Shown here: positions 15,945 to 24,567 of the stretch, one piece after another
Layout: the number at the start of each line of letters is the position of its first letter
Position numbering within the stretch: position 1 is the stretch's first letter
NCBI GenBank assembly: GCA_964628385.1
Contig: CAZVOD010000055.1
Location: 1-28,999, forward strand
DNA length: 28,999 bases
Reading direction: 5' to 3'
Source: JANQPA01 sp964628385
Lineage (GTDB): Bacteria > Bacteroidota > Bacteroidia > Chitinophagales > Saprospiraceae
Made by a program: the position numbers and the translations under genes
Notes under the pieces: model-generated
What the model was told of the DNA's origin: nothing
Database searches by the model: none
Seen by the model: only the letters and a program-made list of their open reading frames with translations

Positions 15945-16953
15945 TGTCTACTCCATCGGCATAATCCCACAATTGAGGCTTTTGTGCCTCGCCAAAAGGA
16001 ACAGTAGGAAGCTTTAGGAAACCTGCTTTGGCTACCACACACTGAATTTCATCGGCGCGATGACTTAATTCGTTTTCCAGTTCTTTTGGGCCAGTATAAT
16101 GTTCGTAATACAACTCTCCTACCCTCGAGGAAATGTCTTTATTTTCTGTCACCACTACACAGCCATTCGATTTATACACATTCTTATTTAAAACCTGTAT
16201 GGCAAAATTATAGTCAAAGTTATTTTTATATTTATTGTGCCGAACGATTTCTCGGTGTTCATGCAAAGCCTCCATTAGAGGCTCAAATTCGTACTCCTGA
16301 GGAACATATACTTTTGAGACATTCCTACAGCCCAGTCCAAAATACTGAAAAACGTCATTCCCCAGGCGAAGTAATTCCTCCGGAGTTTCTTGTCCGGACA
16401 GCGCAGCTACGGCATTCCTATTTTTGCGGATAATATTTGGCATTTTGGAAAAATAGTACTCAAAGTAACGAGAGGAGTTATTACTTCCTGTAGCGATGAC
16501 AGCATCTATATTCTTCAGGCGATTGGCCAGCAGAAAATACCCTTCCGTTCTGGAATCTATTTCCTTTAATATTTTCAAAAAATACGGTAAAAGAAATTGA
16601 TCCTTTTCCGATAGCTTGATTACGGAACGATGACCGGCTATAAAAACGCTCAGCAGATCATGAAAACCTACCAAAGGAATATTTCCGGCCATAACGATAC
16701 CCACATTTTGGAGATTGGTTTGTTCTGGAATATTGTAGGGCGCCACCCACTTTAGGAGCATTTTTTCATCCAGATAAAAATCTCTGATATTATCAATAGA
16801 CTTTCTTTGATTATCTATGGTAAACCAGCCATTATTGTATTGTGTCCTGAGCATTACTGCCTCCAGGTATTCATCTTTTTCTTTGAGCTTTTCGCCCAAT
16901 TTTACCATCGTGTTTATACGCTCCTGTAATTGCATGTTGTCTTTTTTTTTCAT
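15916..16953 (-). CDS. acyl-CoA reductase (LuxC-like)
   Basis: This 345-residue protein belongs to the LuxC/acyl-CoA reductase family, NADPH-dependent enzymes of aldehyde-dehydrogenase fold that reduce acyl-CoA or acyl thioesters to aldehydes. Residues about 80-130 carry NVGIVMAGNIPLVGFHDLLS, the cofactor-binding region. The probable nucleophile is Cys209 in FGLGCRNVSK. The frame opens upstream at 16983, but the ATG at 16953 follows a strong AGGAGG at ideal spacing and lies one base after the stop of the DUF1415 gene, which fixes the start. It is the last gene of a minus-strand run with rluD and the DUF1415 gene. The physiological substrate is unknown. Confidence 0.87.
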   Translation of the reverse strand: MKKKDNMQLQERINTMVKLGEKLKEKDEYLEAVMLRTQYNNGWFTIDNQRKSIDNIRDFYLDEKMLLKWVAPYNIPEQTNLQNVGIVMAGNIPLVGFHDLLSVFIAGHRSVIKLSEKDQFLLPYFLKILKEIDSRTEGYFLLANRLKNIDAVIATGSNNSSRYFEYYFSKMPNIIRKNRNAVAALSGQETPEELLRLGNDVFQYFGLGCRNVSKVYVPQEYEFEPLMEALHEHREIVRHNKYKNNFDYNFAIQVLNKNVYKSNGCVVVTENKDISSRVGELYYEHYTGPKELENELSHRADEIQCVVAKAGFLKLPTVPFGEAQKPQLWDYADGVDTMSFVLEAF

Positions 16954-16954
16954 G

Positions 16955-17524
16955 TTACTCCTCCTTTGCCTCCGGCCTTTCATCTATCTGTTTGAGAATC
17001 TTTTTGATCCCCTGAAGGCCCAGTTCATTCATCCGCTCTATATTGCGTTGCGGAACAGCCTCTACATCAGCGTAGTTGTCTACAGCATGAGTGACACTCT
17101 CCTCCTTCAACAAGTGAATCATCGGATAGGGCGACCGATTCGTGTAGTTTTCGGGATCATTCATTTGAGTTCCTTCAAACTGATAATCCGGATGAAAAGT
17201 AGCCACTTGTATAACTCCTGTTAAATCCATCTCCTGCATGACGGTTTGGATATAGTCGACAAAGTCGAGATAGTCATCAAAATCCAATAGTAGATCGGGG
17301 TGGATGATAAAAGAGGTATCAATATCTTCATTATCCTTCAAGTTAGTGGCTTCTATAATCACTGCATCTGCCAGATGAGTCATGTCTGGCGACGCCTGCA
17401 AGCGATAACGGATACGATCTTGCCGAAAAGGTACCGCTGCGAAAGGACAAAGATATTGTCCTATCACAAAGTCCTGGATCCACTTTTTTGTTTTTTCGAT
17501 AAATAGATTACACGCCACTACCAC
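16955..17524 (-). CDS. DUF1415 family protein
   Basis: This 189-residue soluble protein matches the DUF1415 family. The N-terminal motif WIQDFVIGQYLCPFA is followed by IIHPDLLLDFDDYLDFVDY, VATFHPDYQFEG and NYTNRSPYPMIHLL, which are its hallmark blocks. The Cys and His residues in these motifs look like possible metal or redox ligands, but no activity is known to me. The start is a GTG at 17524 (or 17518) inside the end of rluD, a 17-base overlap that suggests translational coupling; no usable ATG exists nearby. It ends one base before the acyl-CoA reductase ATG. Confidence 0.85.
   Translation of the reverse strand: MVVACNLFIEKTKKWIQDFVIGQYLCPFAAVPFRQDRIRYRLQASPDMTHLADAVIIEATNLKDNEDIDTSFIIHPDLLLDFDDYLDFVDYIQTVMQEMDLTGVIQVATFHPDYQFEGTQMNDPENYTNRSPYPMIHLLKEESVTHAVDNYADVEAVPQRNIERMNELGLQGIKKILKQIDERPEAKEE
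16958..16967 (-). promoter_or_regulatory. strong Shine-Dalgarno site of the acyl-CoA reductase gene
   Basis: The minus strand reads AAAGGAGGAG, with AGGAGG six bases before the ATG at 16953, and it lies within the end of the DUF1415 coding sequence. Such a clear site is uncommon in Bacteroidota. It decides the start codon and suggests independent re-initiation in this operon. Confidence 0.65.
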
Positions 17525-18578
17525 GTTGTTTTTTGCGGGCTCCTACATATCGGCGCCATTTGTCCAGCACTTCGGTGAAGTCACTGGGTAGTTCGCTATC
17601 AAATTGCATATGCTCGCCCGTTTTAGGGTGAACAAAGCCCAAAGATTTAGCATGAAGTCCATGCCTGGGCATTAAAGTAAAGCAATTTTCCACAAACAAT
17701 TTATATTTACTAAAGATGGTTCCCTTTATAATGTGGTCTCCTCCGTATTTTTCATCATTAAACAACGGATGCCCAATATGCTTCATATGTACCCTGATTT
17801 GATGGGTACGTCCCGTTTCCAGATTACACTTTACCAGGCTGACGTAATACATAGGCTCAATAACTTCGTAATGAGTGATCGCCCATTTACCCTTATCTCC
17901 TTCAGGAAAAACCGTAAACTTCTTGGGGAAGCGCGGATGCCTGCCTATATGCCCGTTTATACTACCCTTGGGTTCCTCAGGTTCTCCCCATGCTAATGCA
18001 TAGTAGGTGCGCTCAATAGTATGGTGAAAAAACTGTTTGGCCAGGTGTGAAAGCGCATACTCATTTTTGGCCACCACCAGTAACCCCGAGGTGTTTTTAT
18101 CAATTCGGTGGACTAGCCCAAGCCGTTCCTGAAAATTACCATCCGGAACATTGACTTCATTGTAGCCCAAATAATGTGCCAGTGCATTGACCAGCGTCCC
18201 CTTTTTGTGGCCGATTCCGGGATGAACCACCATCCCTGCCTTCTTATTGACTAAAAGCAGATCATCATCTTCGTAAACAATATCCAGCGGAATATCCTGA
18301 GGAGCGATTCTGGAAGCATCATAATTGGATTTAGGTAGCAAAATAGATATCTCGTGCCCCGCCTTGACCTTAAAATTAGGTTTTACTTCTTTATTGTTAA
18401 CCAGTATAGCGCCGGACCTAATGGCACTTTGTAGGCGATTTCTGGTAATTTTTACCAGCCGATTAGTTAGAAATTTATCTATCCTCAAAGGGTTCTGCCC
18501 CTTATCCACTTTTATAACCTGATGATCGTGAAAGTCTTCCGTTGTTTGTTCTTCTACCGGCTTAGTTACCCGCTGCAT
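17508..18578 (-). CDS. rluD: RluA-family 23S rRNA pseudouridine synthase (RluD-like)
   Basis: This 356-residue enzyme converts uridines to pseudouridine in RNA. By architecture it is closest to RluD, which acts on helix 69 of 23S rRNA. An S4 RNA-binding domain lies at about residues 28-85 (PLRIDKFLTNRL, NNKEVKPNFKVKAG). The catalytic domain follows, with the family motif HRIDKNTSG whose Asp160 is the catalytic residue. Further on are GRTHQIRVHMKHIGHPLFND and the C-terminal HAKSLGFVHPKTGE. The length is about 30 residues above E. coli RluD, partly from an N-terminal extension. It leads the minus-strand run rluD - DUF1415 - acyl-CoA reductase. The family call is firm; the exact target site is inferred. 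Confidence 0.92.
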   Translation of the reverse strand: MQRVTKPVEEQTTEDFHDHQVIKVDKGQNPLRIDKFLTNRLVKITRNRLQSAIRSGAILVNNKEVKPNFKVKAGHEISILLPKSNYDASRIAPQDIPLDIVYEDDDLLLVNKKAGMVVHPGIGHKKGTLVNALAHYLGYNEVNVPDGNFQERLGLVHRIDKNTSGLLVVAKNEYALSHLAKQFFHHTIERTYYALAWGEPEEPKGSINGHIGRHPRFPKKFTVFPEGDKGKWAITHYEVIEPMYYVSLVKCNLETGRTHQIRVHMKHIGHPLFNDEKYGGDHIIKGTIFSKYKLFVENCFTLMPRHGLHAKSLGFVHPKTGEHMQFDSELPSDFTEVLDKWRRYVGARKKQRGSGV

Positions 18579-18597
18579 AACTTCATGTATTCCTGAT

Positions 18598-18626
18598 CCC
18601 GCTTAAAAAAAGTTGGTATAAGCGGG
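18598..18626. promoter_or_regulatory. hairpin upstream of rluD
   Basis: An 8-bp stem CCCGCTTA with TAAGCGGG encloses a 13-base A-rich loop, 20 bases upstream of the rluD start codon. It may lie in the rluD leader RNA or act as an operator. No T-run follows on the minus strand. Confidence 0.35.
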
Positions 18627-18671
18627 GTTAGGGTTAAAAAATGTTGAAAGTCGTTCAAAATTTATAAACGT

Positions 18672-18712
18672 AAAAAACTCATTTTTTTGTTACTTGCAAA
18701 AATGAGCTTTTT
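18672..18712 (+). promoter_or_regulatory. terminator-like hairpin in the leader of the PLP enzyme gene
   Basis: A 9-bp stem CTCATTTTT with AAAAATGAG (18678-18686 and 18698-18706) has A-runs before it and CTTTTTAAAA after it, so it would fold as a terminator on both strands. It lies between divergent genes, about 80 bases upstream of the enzyme start, with no gene to terminate on either side. An attenuator in the leader is possible. A weaker ATAGG/CCTAT dyad follows around 18719-18745. I could not match the region to a SAM-I or SAM-II riboswitch. Confidence 0.4.
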
Positions 18713-18789
18713 AAAACAATAGGACAACAAATAGCAAATCCTATCTATTTTTTGGAGTAAAGTTTTCGTATAAATTAAATTAACAAACA

Positions 18790-19986
18790 ATGAAAAAAGC
18801 AATAAGGTTTGGATCACTATGTGTGCACGACCAGCCGGATCAACCCAATACAAAGCCGCATCAAATTCCGATTTATGCTACCTCTTCCTTTGAGTTCGAA
18901 AATATTGACCAGGGCATGGCTATTTTTACCAAAAAAGAAGAAGGTCATGTGTACGGTCGCTACGGCAACCCTACCATCGACGCGGTGCAAAAGAAACTGG
19001 CAGCGCTGGAATGTCATGGCCTGGATATAGAAGCACATGGCTTAATGCATAGCTCTGGCATGTCGGCCATTTCTACCATGATCCTTTCGGTAATGAAAAT
19101 GGGAGATAAGATTCTGACACAGGGCAATATTTACGGCGGCACTTCAGAACTCTTCCTGAAAACATTCGCTCCCTTTGGCATAGAAACAGTAATGTGTGAC
19201 CTCAAAAATCTCAATGAAGTAGAAGCACATCTCAAAAAAGATGCTTCCATAAAGATGGTCTATTTCGAGACACCAGCCAATCCCACCCTGGCCTGTGTAG
19301 ATATGCAGGCCCTCAGTGACCTGGCCCATCAGTATGATGCCTACGCCGCTGCTGATAATACCTTTAGTACGGCTTACTTGCAGCAACCGCTCAAATACGG
19401 AGTAGACTTTGTTATTCACTCTACTACCAAATACATCAATGGACACGGTAATTCAATCGCTGGTGCCTTAATCGGAAGAGATGTCGAGTTAATGAAAGGA
19501 AAAGTATGGCAAACTATGAAACTGGCCGGCACCAACTGTAATCCCTGGGATGCTTGGCTGACCAATAACGGGATGAAAACTTTGGCCTTACGTATGGAAA
19601 AGCACTCCTCCAATGCGCAAGCTATTGCGGAGTTTTTGGAAAAGAGTGAAAAAGTAAAAAAGGTAAATTATGTAGGCCTTCCGGATCATGAAGATCACGC
19701 AATGGCTAAAAAGCAAATGAAAAACTATGGAGGAATGCTTTCTTTTGAGTTAAAAGCAGGATTGGATGCGGGCATTCAATTCATGAATAAAATCAAATTT
19801 TGTACGCTGGCTCCCACTCTAGGTGATGTAGATACCTTGATTCTTCACCCGGCTTCTATGTCTCATATCAATATTGACAAAGCGGTGCGCGAAGCCAATG
19901 GCATTACGGATGGATTAATAAGAATTTCAACAGGGATTGAAGAAGTAGAAGATATCCTTGAAGATTTAAGTAGTGCTCTGGACTAA
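18790..19986 (+). CDS. PLP-dependent trans-sulfuration family enzyme
   Basis: This 398-residue enzyme belongs to the Cys/Met-metabolism PLP family (cystathionine gamma-synthase, cystathionine gamma/beta-lyase, methionine gamma-lyase, O-acyl-homoserine sulfhydrylase). The PLP-binding lysine is Lys214 in HSTTKYINGHG. Upstream are YGRYGNPT, the SSGMSAI phosphate-binding loop and QGNIYGGT; the C-terminal part has LGDVDTLILHPASMSH and GLIRISTGIE. At the position where methionine gamma-lyases carry a reactive Cys (YGCT) this protein has Gly (YGGT), which argues against that activity. The rest cannot be separated by eye. It stands alone, with its own leader and a strong terminator. Confidence 0.9.
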   Translation: MKKAIRFGSLCVHDQPDQPNTKPHQIPIYATSSFEFENIDQGMAIFTKKEEGHVYGRYGNPTIDAVQKKLAALECHGLDIEAHGLMHSSGMSAISTMILSVMKMGDKILTQGNIYGGTSELFLKTFAPFGIETVMCDLKNLNEVEAHLKKDASIKMVYFETPANPTLACVDMQALSDLAHQYDAYAAADNTFSTAYLQQPLKYGVDFVIHSTTKYINGHGNSIAGALIGRDVELMKGKVWQTMKLAGTNCNPWDAWLTNNGMKTLALRMEKHSSNAQAIAEFLEKSEKVKKVNYVGLPDHEDHAMAKKQMKNYGGMLSFELKAGLDAGIQFMNKIKFCTLAPTLGDVDTLILHPASMSHINIDKAVREANGITDGLIRISTGIEEVEDILEDLSSALD

Positions 19987-19996
19987 TTACTATCAG

Positions 19997-20033
19997 GAGT
20001 TGCTTTTTTAATCATCAAAAAGCAACTCTTTTT
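19997..20033 (+). terminator. intrinsic terminator of the PLP enzyme gene
   Basis: A perfect 12-bp stem (GAGTTGCTTTTT with AAAAAGCAACTC) and an 8-base loop are followed by five T, 11 bases after the stop codon. This is the clearest terminator in the window. Confidence 0.9.
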
Positions 20034-20091
20034 AGGAATAGACTATTATTATTGACTCATTCCTAATCACCTTTTTCCCATAATTTCCTAT

Positions 20092-20140
20092 CTTAAGTCT
20101 TAAGAATATAGTAGACTTATTTCGAAGGCATTGAAATAAG
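20092..20140 (+). promoter_or_regulatory. dyads upstream of the Asp-box protein gene
   Basis: CTTAAG-T-CTTAAG (20092-20104) is a near-perfect short palindrome. It is followed by the inverted repeat CTTATTTC / GAAATAAG (20116-20123 and 20133-20140), 25 bases before the GTG start. They may be operator or leader structures; no consensus -7 box is evident between them. Confidence 0.3.
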
Positions 20141-20165
20141 TTAAAATTGAAAAAACTCTAAACAC

Positions 20166-23100
20166 GTGAAGCAACTTCAATTTATTTTCATTTTGATGCT
20201 GGCACTTTCCCTAACGGATATTTACGCCCAGCAAGCAACCAATACAAGCACAGCACCCAATAAATCAGAGCAATTCAGCGCCCTAAAATGGCGAAATATC
20301 GGCCCTTTCCGGGGTGGCCGCTCCAATGCCGTCTGCGGAGTAATCGACGATCCGCTGACTTATTATTTCGGTAGCGTCGGTGGAGGTATCTGGAAAACGA
20401 CAGACGCGGGTATCAGCTGGAAAAACATTTCTGACGGACAGCTAAAAACAGGTTCTGTTGGAGCTATTGCCGTTGCTGAAGCAGATCCTAATGTCATTTA
20501 TGTGGGAATGGGGGAGCATGCTGTACGCGGCGTTATGACTTCTCATGGTGACGGCATGTACAAGTCTACAGATGCCGGTAAAACCTGGACGCATATTGGC
20601 CTACCCCAATCCAGGCATATTGCCGGTATTAGAATCCACCCTGAAAATCCAGATGTGGTTTATGTGGCGGTACAGGGAGCACTACATAAATACGACGAGC
20701 ATCGCGGCATTTATAAGAGTACAGATGGAGGTAAAAACTGGGAAAAGATTTTTTATGTAAATGAAAAAACTGGAGCAGCTGACTTAAGTATGGACCCTGA
20801 TAATCCCAGAATCTTATATGCCGGAATGTGGGAAAACATTCGCTATCCCTGGCAGGTAGTTTCCGGTGGAGAAGGCAGCGGAATTTATAAATCAACTGAT
20901 GGCGGAACCACCTGGCAGGAATTGAGCAAAGGGCTACCCGATATGATGGGTAAAGTGGCTGTAGATGTCAGCCCGGCTAATTCCAATATTTTGTATGCTA
21001 ACATTGAGGCAGAAGGAGAAAAAGGTGGCGTCTACCGCTCCGATGACGGCGGGAGTAGCTGGCGTCAAACCTGTAAAGACAGAGTTACCATAGCCAGAGC
21101 CTGGTATTATACAGAAGTATTTGCTGATCCTCAGGACCCTGAGACCGTATACGTCCTGAATGCCCCCATGCTAAAATCAGTGGATGGTGGAAAAACCTTT
21201 AAAAGCATTTCCAACCCGCATACTGACCAGCACCATCTTTGGATCAACCCCAATAATACGGATAATATTATTCTGGCTAATGATGGCGGAGCTTGCATTA
21301 CTTTTAACGGTGGCGATAGCTGGAGTAGCCAGAAAAACCAGCCCACGGCACAGTTTTACAGGGTCATTGCAGACAGTCAGTTTCCCTATTTTATCTACGG
21401 CGGTCAGCAAGACAATTCAACGGTAGCTATTCCCAGCCGCACAGCTAGCTCTAGCATTGGCTGGAAAGACTGGTACGCCGTAGCCGGTGGCGAAAGTGCT
21501 TTTATTGCTTTTGATCCGGAAGATCCAAGATACGTTTACGGTGGCAGTTACCAGGGAAATATCTCCGTATTTGATCATCAATCCGGAATGACTAAAGATA
21601 TCATGGCTTACCCGATAGTAGGCCTGGGATGGACGCCATCGGATATGAAATACCGCTTTAACTGGAATGCCCCCATTGTAACTTCTCCACAGAATCGATC
21701 AGTCATTTATCACGGTGCTAATGTGGTATTACAGTCTATGGACCGCGGGCAAACCTGGAAAGAAATCAGTCCTGACCTGACCAGAAATGAAAAAGATAAG
21801 CAAGGCCTAGGCGGTGTCCCGTTTACCAATGAAGGCGCCGGAGGTGAAAACTATAACACCATCAGCTATATGGTGGCTTCATACAAACAAGGTGAGTTAT
21901 GGGTTGGCTCTGATGATGGTTTGATCCATTTGACTCAGGATGATGGTCAAACCTGGAAGAATATTACCCCCAAGGGCCTGGATGAATCGCTGATCAACGC
22001 TGTAGAAGTTTCTCCTCATGATCCGGCAACAGCTTATGTGACCGTAACGAAATATAAATTTGGTGACTTTACTCCAATGGTTTATATCACCAATAACTAT
22101 GGTAAATCCTGGAAGAACACAGTAAATGGCATTGCTGCTGATGATTATGTACGGGTAGTCAGAGAAGATCCCCAACAAAAAGGCCTACTGTACGCCGGAA
22201 CAGAAACAGGTCTTTACGTTTCTTTTAACGATGGCAATAATTGGGAAAAATTTCAGCTAAACTTACCCGTTTGTCCAATTCTGGATCTGTATATCCAGGA
22301 TAATGACCTTATTGCCGCCACCTCCGGTCGTGCATTCTGGATCCTGGATGACCTGGGGGCCATTCAACAAACCAAAGGAAACCTGCCTAATGAAATGGCG
22401 ATTTATGAACCTAAGCCAACTTATCGGTTCAACTTCAATACACCAGGCCGTGCCCCTCAAAATGAGGGACAAAATGCAGCCAATGGCGTTATCTTTGACT
22501 ATTCCTTCCCCGAAGATATGGACTCTACAACGGTAGCACTGGAAGTTTTAAATGATAAAAATGAAATTATCCGTACTTATTCCAATCAAAAGAGAAAAGT
22601 AGCCGCTGGGCCTGGCCAACCCGCTGCACCACAACTGCTCCCTACCAAAAGAGGCCTGAACCGATTCAATTGGGATTTAAAATCAGAAGGAATCCCCGGT
22701 GTACCGGGAGTCTTCATGCTGGGAAGCTACGATGGTAGCGCTGTACCTCCCGGCGAGTACACTTTACGTCTCACAGCCAATGATCAATCTGTATCAACTA
22801 CTGCATTAGTACTTCCTAACCCGGATATTGAAGCTACAATGGCTGATTATCAGGAGCAAGCAGCCATAATGCGTACCATTGAAAGTACTGTTCGCAGCCT
22901 TCATAATTCAGTCAATGAAATGCGTAAAGTTAAGAAGCGCCTGAAGACAGTTCAGGAGATGTTGGACGACATAGAAGAGGCAGAGGAGCTCAAAAAGCAA
23001 GCCAAAGAAATTGTAGATAAAATTACTCAATGGGAAGAGAATCTCATTCAACCCAGGCAAAAGACCTTCCAAGATGTCATTAATTTCCCTAACCGCCTCA

Positions 23101-23324
23101 ACGCCGAAATGATGAATCTCAGAAGTCGTATTGATGGTGCTATGCCACAGGTTACCAAAGGTGCCAGGCAGCGACTGGATGAGCTAGCCAAAGAATGGTC
23201 TAGCTATAAGAAACAAATGAAAGAATTGATCAATAAAGATGTAAAAGCCTTTAATGAGGCTTATCGCGAAAAAGCAGTTCCCGCTGTAATAACACCGAAA
23301 GTGAACGAGGCTACAGGCTCCTAA
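20166..23324 (+). CDS. secreted Asp-box (BNR/VPS10-like) beta-propeller protein
   Basis: This 1052-residue exported protein has a signal peptide (residues 1-21, hydrophobic run ending DIYAQ). About eleven Asp-box or near Asp-box motifs of the S-x-D-x-G-x-T-W type follow, including STDAGKTW, STDGGKNW, SDDGGSSW, SMDRGQTW and TQDDGQTW. They indicate one or two beta-propellers over residues about 40-740, as in sortilin/VPS10 and sialidase-like proteins. An immunoglobulin-like strand region (about 750-880) and a charged helical C-terminus (about 885-1035) complete it. Such proteins are often labelled glycosyl hydrolases in Bacteroidota, but no catalytic residues of a hydrolase can be confirmed. 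The start is a GTG at 20166, placed correctly for the signal peptide. No outer-membrane sorting domain of the T9SS type was seen. Function is unknown. Confidence 0.88.
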   Translation: MKQLQFIFILMLALSLTDIYAQQATNTSTAPNKSEQFSALKWRNIGPFRGGRSNAVCGVIDDPLTYYFGSVGGGIWKTTDAGISWKNISDGQLKTGSVGAIAVAEADPNVIYVGMGEHAVRGVMTSHGDGMYKSTDAGKTWTHIGLPQSRHIAGIRIHPENPDVVYVAVQGALHKYDEHRGIYKSTDGGKNWEKIFYVNEKTGAADLSMDPDNPRILYAGMWENIRYPWQVVSGGEGSGIYKSTDGGTTWQELSKGLPDMMGKVAVDVSPANSNILYANIEAEGEKGGVYRSDDGGSSWRQTCKDRVTIARAWYYTEVFADPQDPETVYVLNAPMLKSVDGGKTFKSISNPHTDQHHLWINPNNTDNIILANDGGACITFNGGDSWSSQKNQPTAQFYRVIADSQFPYFIYGGQQDNSTVAIPSRTASSSIGWKDWYAVAGGESAFIAFDPEDPRYVYGGSYQGNISVFDHQSGMTKDIMAYPIVGLGWTPSDMKYRFNWNAPIVTSPQNRSVIYHGANVVLQSMDRGQTWKEISPDLTRNEKDKQGLGGVPFTNEGAGGENYNTISYMVASYKQGELWVGSDDGLIHLTQDDGQTWKNITPKGLDESLINAVEVSPHDPATAYVTVTKYKFGDFTPMVYITNNYGKSWKNTVNGIAADDYVRVVREDPQQKGLLYAGTETGLYVSFNDGNNWEKFQLNLPVCPILDLYIQDNDLIAATSGRAFWILDDLGAIQQTKGNLPNEMAIYEPKPTYRFNFNTPGRAPQNEGQNAANGVIFDYSFPEDMDSTTVALEVLNDKNEIIRTYSNQKRKVAAGPGQPAAPQLLPTKRGLNRFNWDLKSEGIPGVPGVFMLGSYDGSAVPPGEYTLRLTANDQSVSTTALVLPNPDIEATMADYQEQAAIMRTIESTVRSLHNSVNEMRKVKKRLKTVQEMLDDIEEAEELKKQAKEIVDKITQWEENLIQPRQKTFQDVINFPNRLNAEMMNLRSRIDGAMPQVTKGARQRLDELAKEWSSYKKQMKELINKDVKAFNEAYREKAVPAVITPKVNEATGS

Positions 23325-23343
23325 AGCCTCTTTGAGCAAAACT

Positions 23344-23386
23344 GCCGGATAGCGCCACAAAAGGTCTGTCTGGCTGTTTTTATTTT
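23344..23386 (+). terminator. probable terminator of the Asp-box protein gene
   Basis: A 7-bp stem with two G-T pairs (GCCGGAT with GTCTGGC) and a 17-base loop is followed by TGTTTTTATTTT, 19 bases after the stop codon. The stem is moderate but the T-tract is good. Confidence 0.5.
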
Positions 23387-23484
23387 AGTTATCTTTTTGC
23401 GGGCTTTTTTCTATTTCCTGAATTATAGGCCGTTCAGACAAAAAAGAGTACTTTAGCCCAGCGAATCAGAATAGAAAACTTAAA

Positions 23485-24237
23485 ATGACTGAAAATTCTA
23501 ATCTGGCCGTCCTCATAGATGGCGACAATATACCTTCAGGTCAGGTCAAAGAGATGATGGAAGAGATCACAAAATACGGTAATCCTACCATCAAGAGAAT
23601 TTATGGAGACTGGACTAGGCCCGGCCTTAATAAGTGGAAGAGCTTACTCCTTGAAAATGCCATCACGCCCATCCAACAATATGGCTACACCTCTGGCAAA
23701 AATGCTACAGACTCCGCTATGATCATTGATGCCATGGATATCCTTTACAGTAGAAAGGTCAACGGCTTTTGTTTGGTGTCCAGCGATAGTGATTTTACGC
23801 GTTTGGCTACTCGTTTACGGGAAGCTGGCATGCAAGTTATAGGTATTGGAGAAAAAAAGACACCAGACCCTTTTATTGTAGCTTGTGATAAATTTATATA
23901 CATAGAAATCCTCAAAAAACAATCTCAGGAAAAGGTAGAGAATAAAGGGGAAAATACAGTAGATAAGATCACTAAGAAAGAGATCAATTTAATTTCTACC
24001 ACTATTAATGATGTATCCGATGACGACGGTTGGGCTTTCCTGGGAGATGTAGGTAGCCTACTTCAGAAAAAGCAACCTAATTTCGACTCCAGAAATTACG
24101 GCTTCGAAAAGCTCACCCCATTAATAAAATCGATTGGTCTTTTTGATATAGAACAACGAGAAACCAACAGAAGCAGACATAAATTGATTTATGTAAAAAA
24201 TAAAGAGAAAAAATCAGGCCGTGGCAGAAGATTGTAA
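23485..24237 (+). CDS. NYN domain protein with C-terminal OST-HTH/LOTUS domain
   Basis: This 250-residue protein joins a PIN-like NYN nuclease domain to a LOTUS (OST-HTH) RNA-binding domain, the arrangement of the LabA/DUF88 family. The NYN acidic residues are visible: Asp12 and Asp14 in LIDGDN, Asp residues in NATDSAMIIDAMD and those in SSDSDFTRL. A charged linker (about 150-170) leads to the LOTUS-like segment WAFLGDVGSLLQKKQPNFDSRNYGFEK. The C-terminus is basic (KKSGRGRRL). The likely role is an RNA-processing or RNA-decay endonuclease in the cytoplasm, by family knowledge; the target is unknown. It is a single-gene unit with flanking non-coding DNA on both sides. Confidence 0.88.
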   Translation: MTENSNLAVLIDGDNIPSGQVKEMMEEITKYGNPTIKRIYGDWTRPGLNKWKSLLLENAITPIQQYGYTSGKNATDSAMIIDAMDILYSRKVNGFCLVSSDSDFTRLATRLREAGMQVIGIGEKKTPDPFIVACDKFIYIEILKKQSQEKVENKGENTVDKITKKEINLISTTINDVSDDDGWAFLGDVGSLLQKKQPNFDSRNYGFEKLTPLIKSIGLFDIEQRETNRSRHKLIYVKNKEKKSGRGRRL

Positions 24238-24567
24238 TCCTTTTTTACCCGCATCCACTTCCTAAAGGGATTATCCTGGATCATACATTTTCCTTTACCC
24301 CTCTGAAAGTCCTTTCCAGAATAACAAATTTGCTAGTGCATACAAATAAGAAAAGTAGCACGCTTTCTTTGAAATAGAAAAATTAAGCACTGGATAGTTC
24401 ATAAATTGTAAAATTTATGTCTGCAAAAGTAGGTAAAGGCTTTAAATTCCGGTAATTTCCTATTTTCAGGCTTATATCTTACACAATCCATACAATTGGG
24501 AGTGAACAGCATTGCACTTTTGATCCCTCATGACTATCAATTCACTCATGGATATAAAATCAGTAAA
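24238..24567. other. intergenic region upstream of TrpB2
   Basis: These 330 AT-rich bases hold the TrpB2 promoter. The main structure is the 8-bp inverted repeat CATAAATT-GTAA-AATTTATG at 24400-24419, a possible operator. A TACTTTTG box on the minus strand at 24424-24431 has no gene to serve. The frame of TrpB2 stays open back to a TTG at 24496, but that stretch does not look like protein. No RNA gene or trp-type leader peptide was recognised. Confidence 0.5.

Noticed and set aside
18672..18785. SAM-type riboswitch before the PLP enzyme
   Set aside because: Hairpins are present but I could not align the conserved cores of SAM-I or SAM-II; only a leader structure is reported.
24424..24431. 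Minus-strand TAnnTTTG promoter in the TrpB2 leader
   Set aside because: No minus-strand gene follows it; the next gene in that direction is on the plus strand, so it is likely a chance match.
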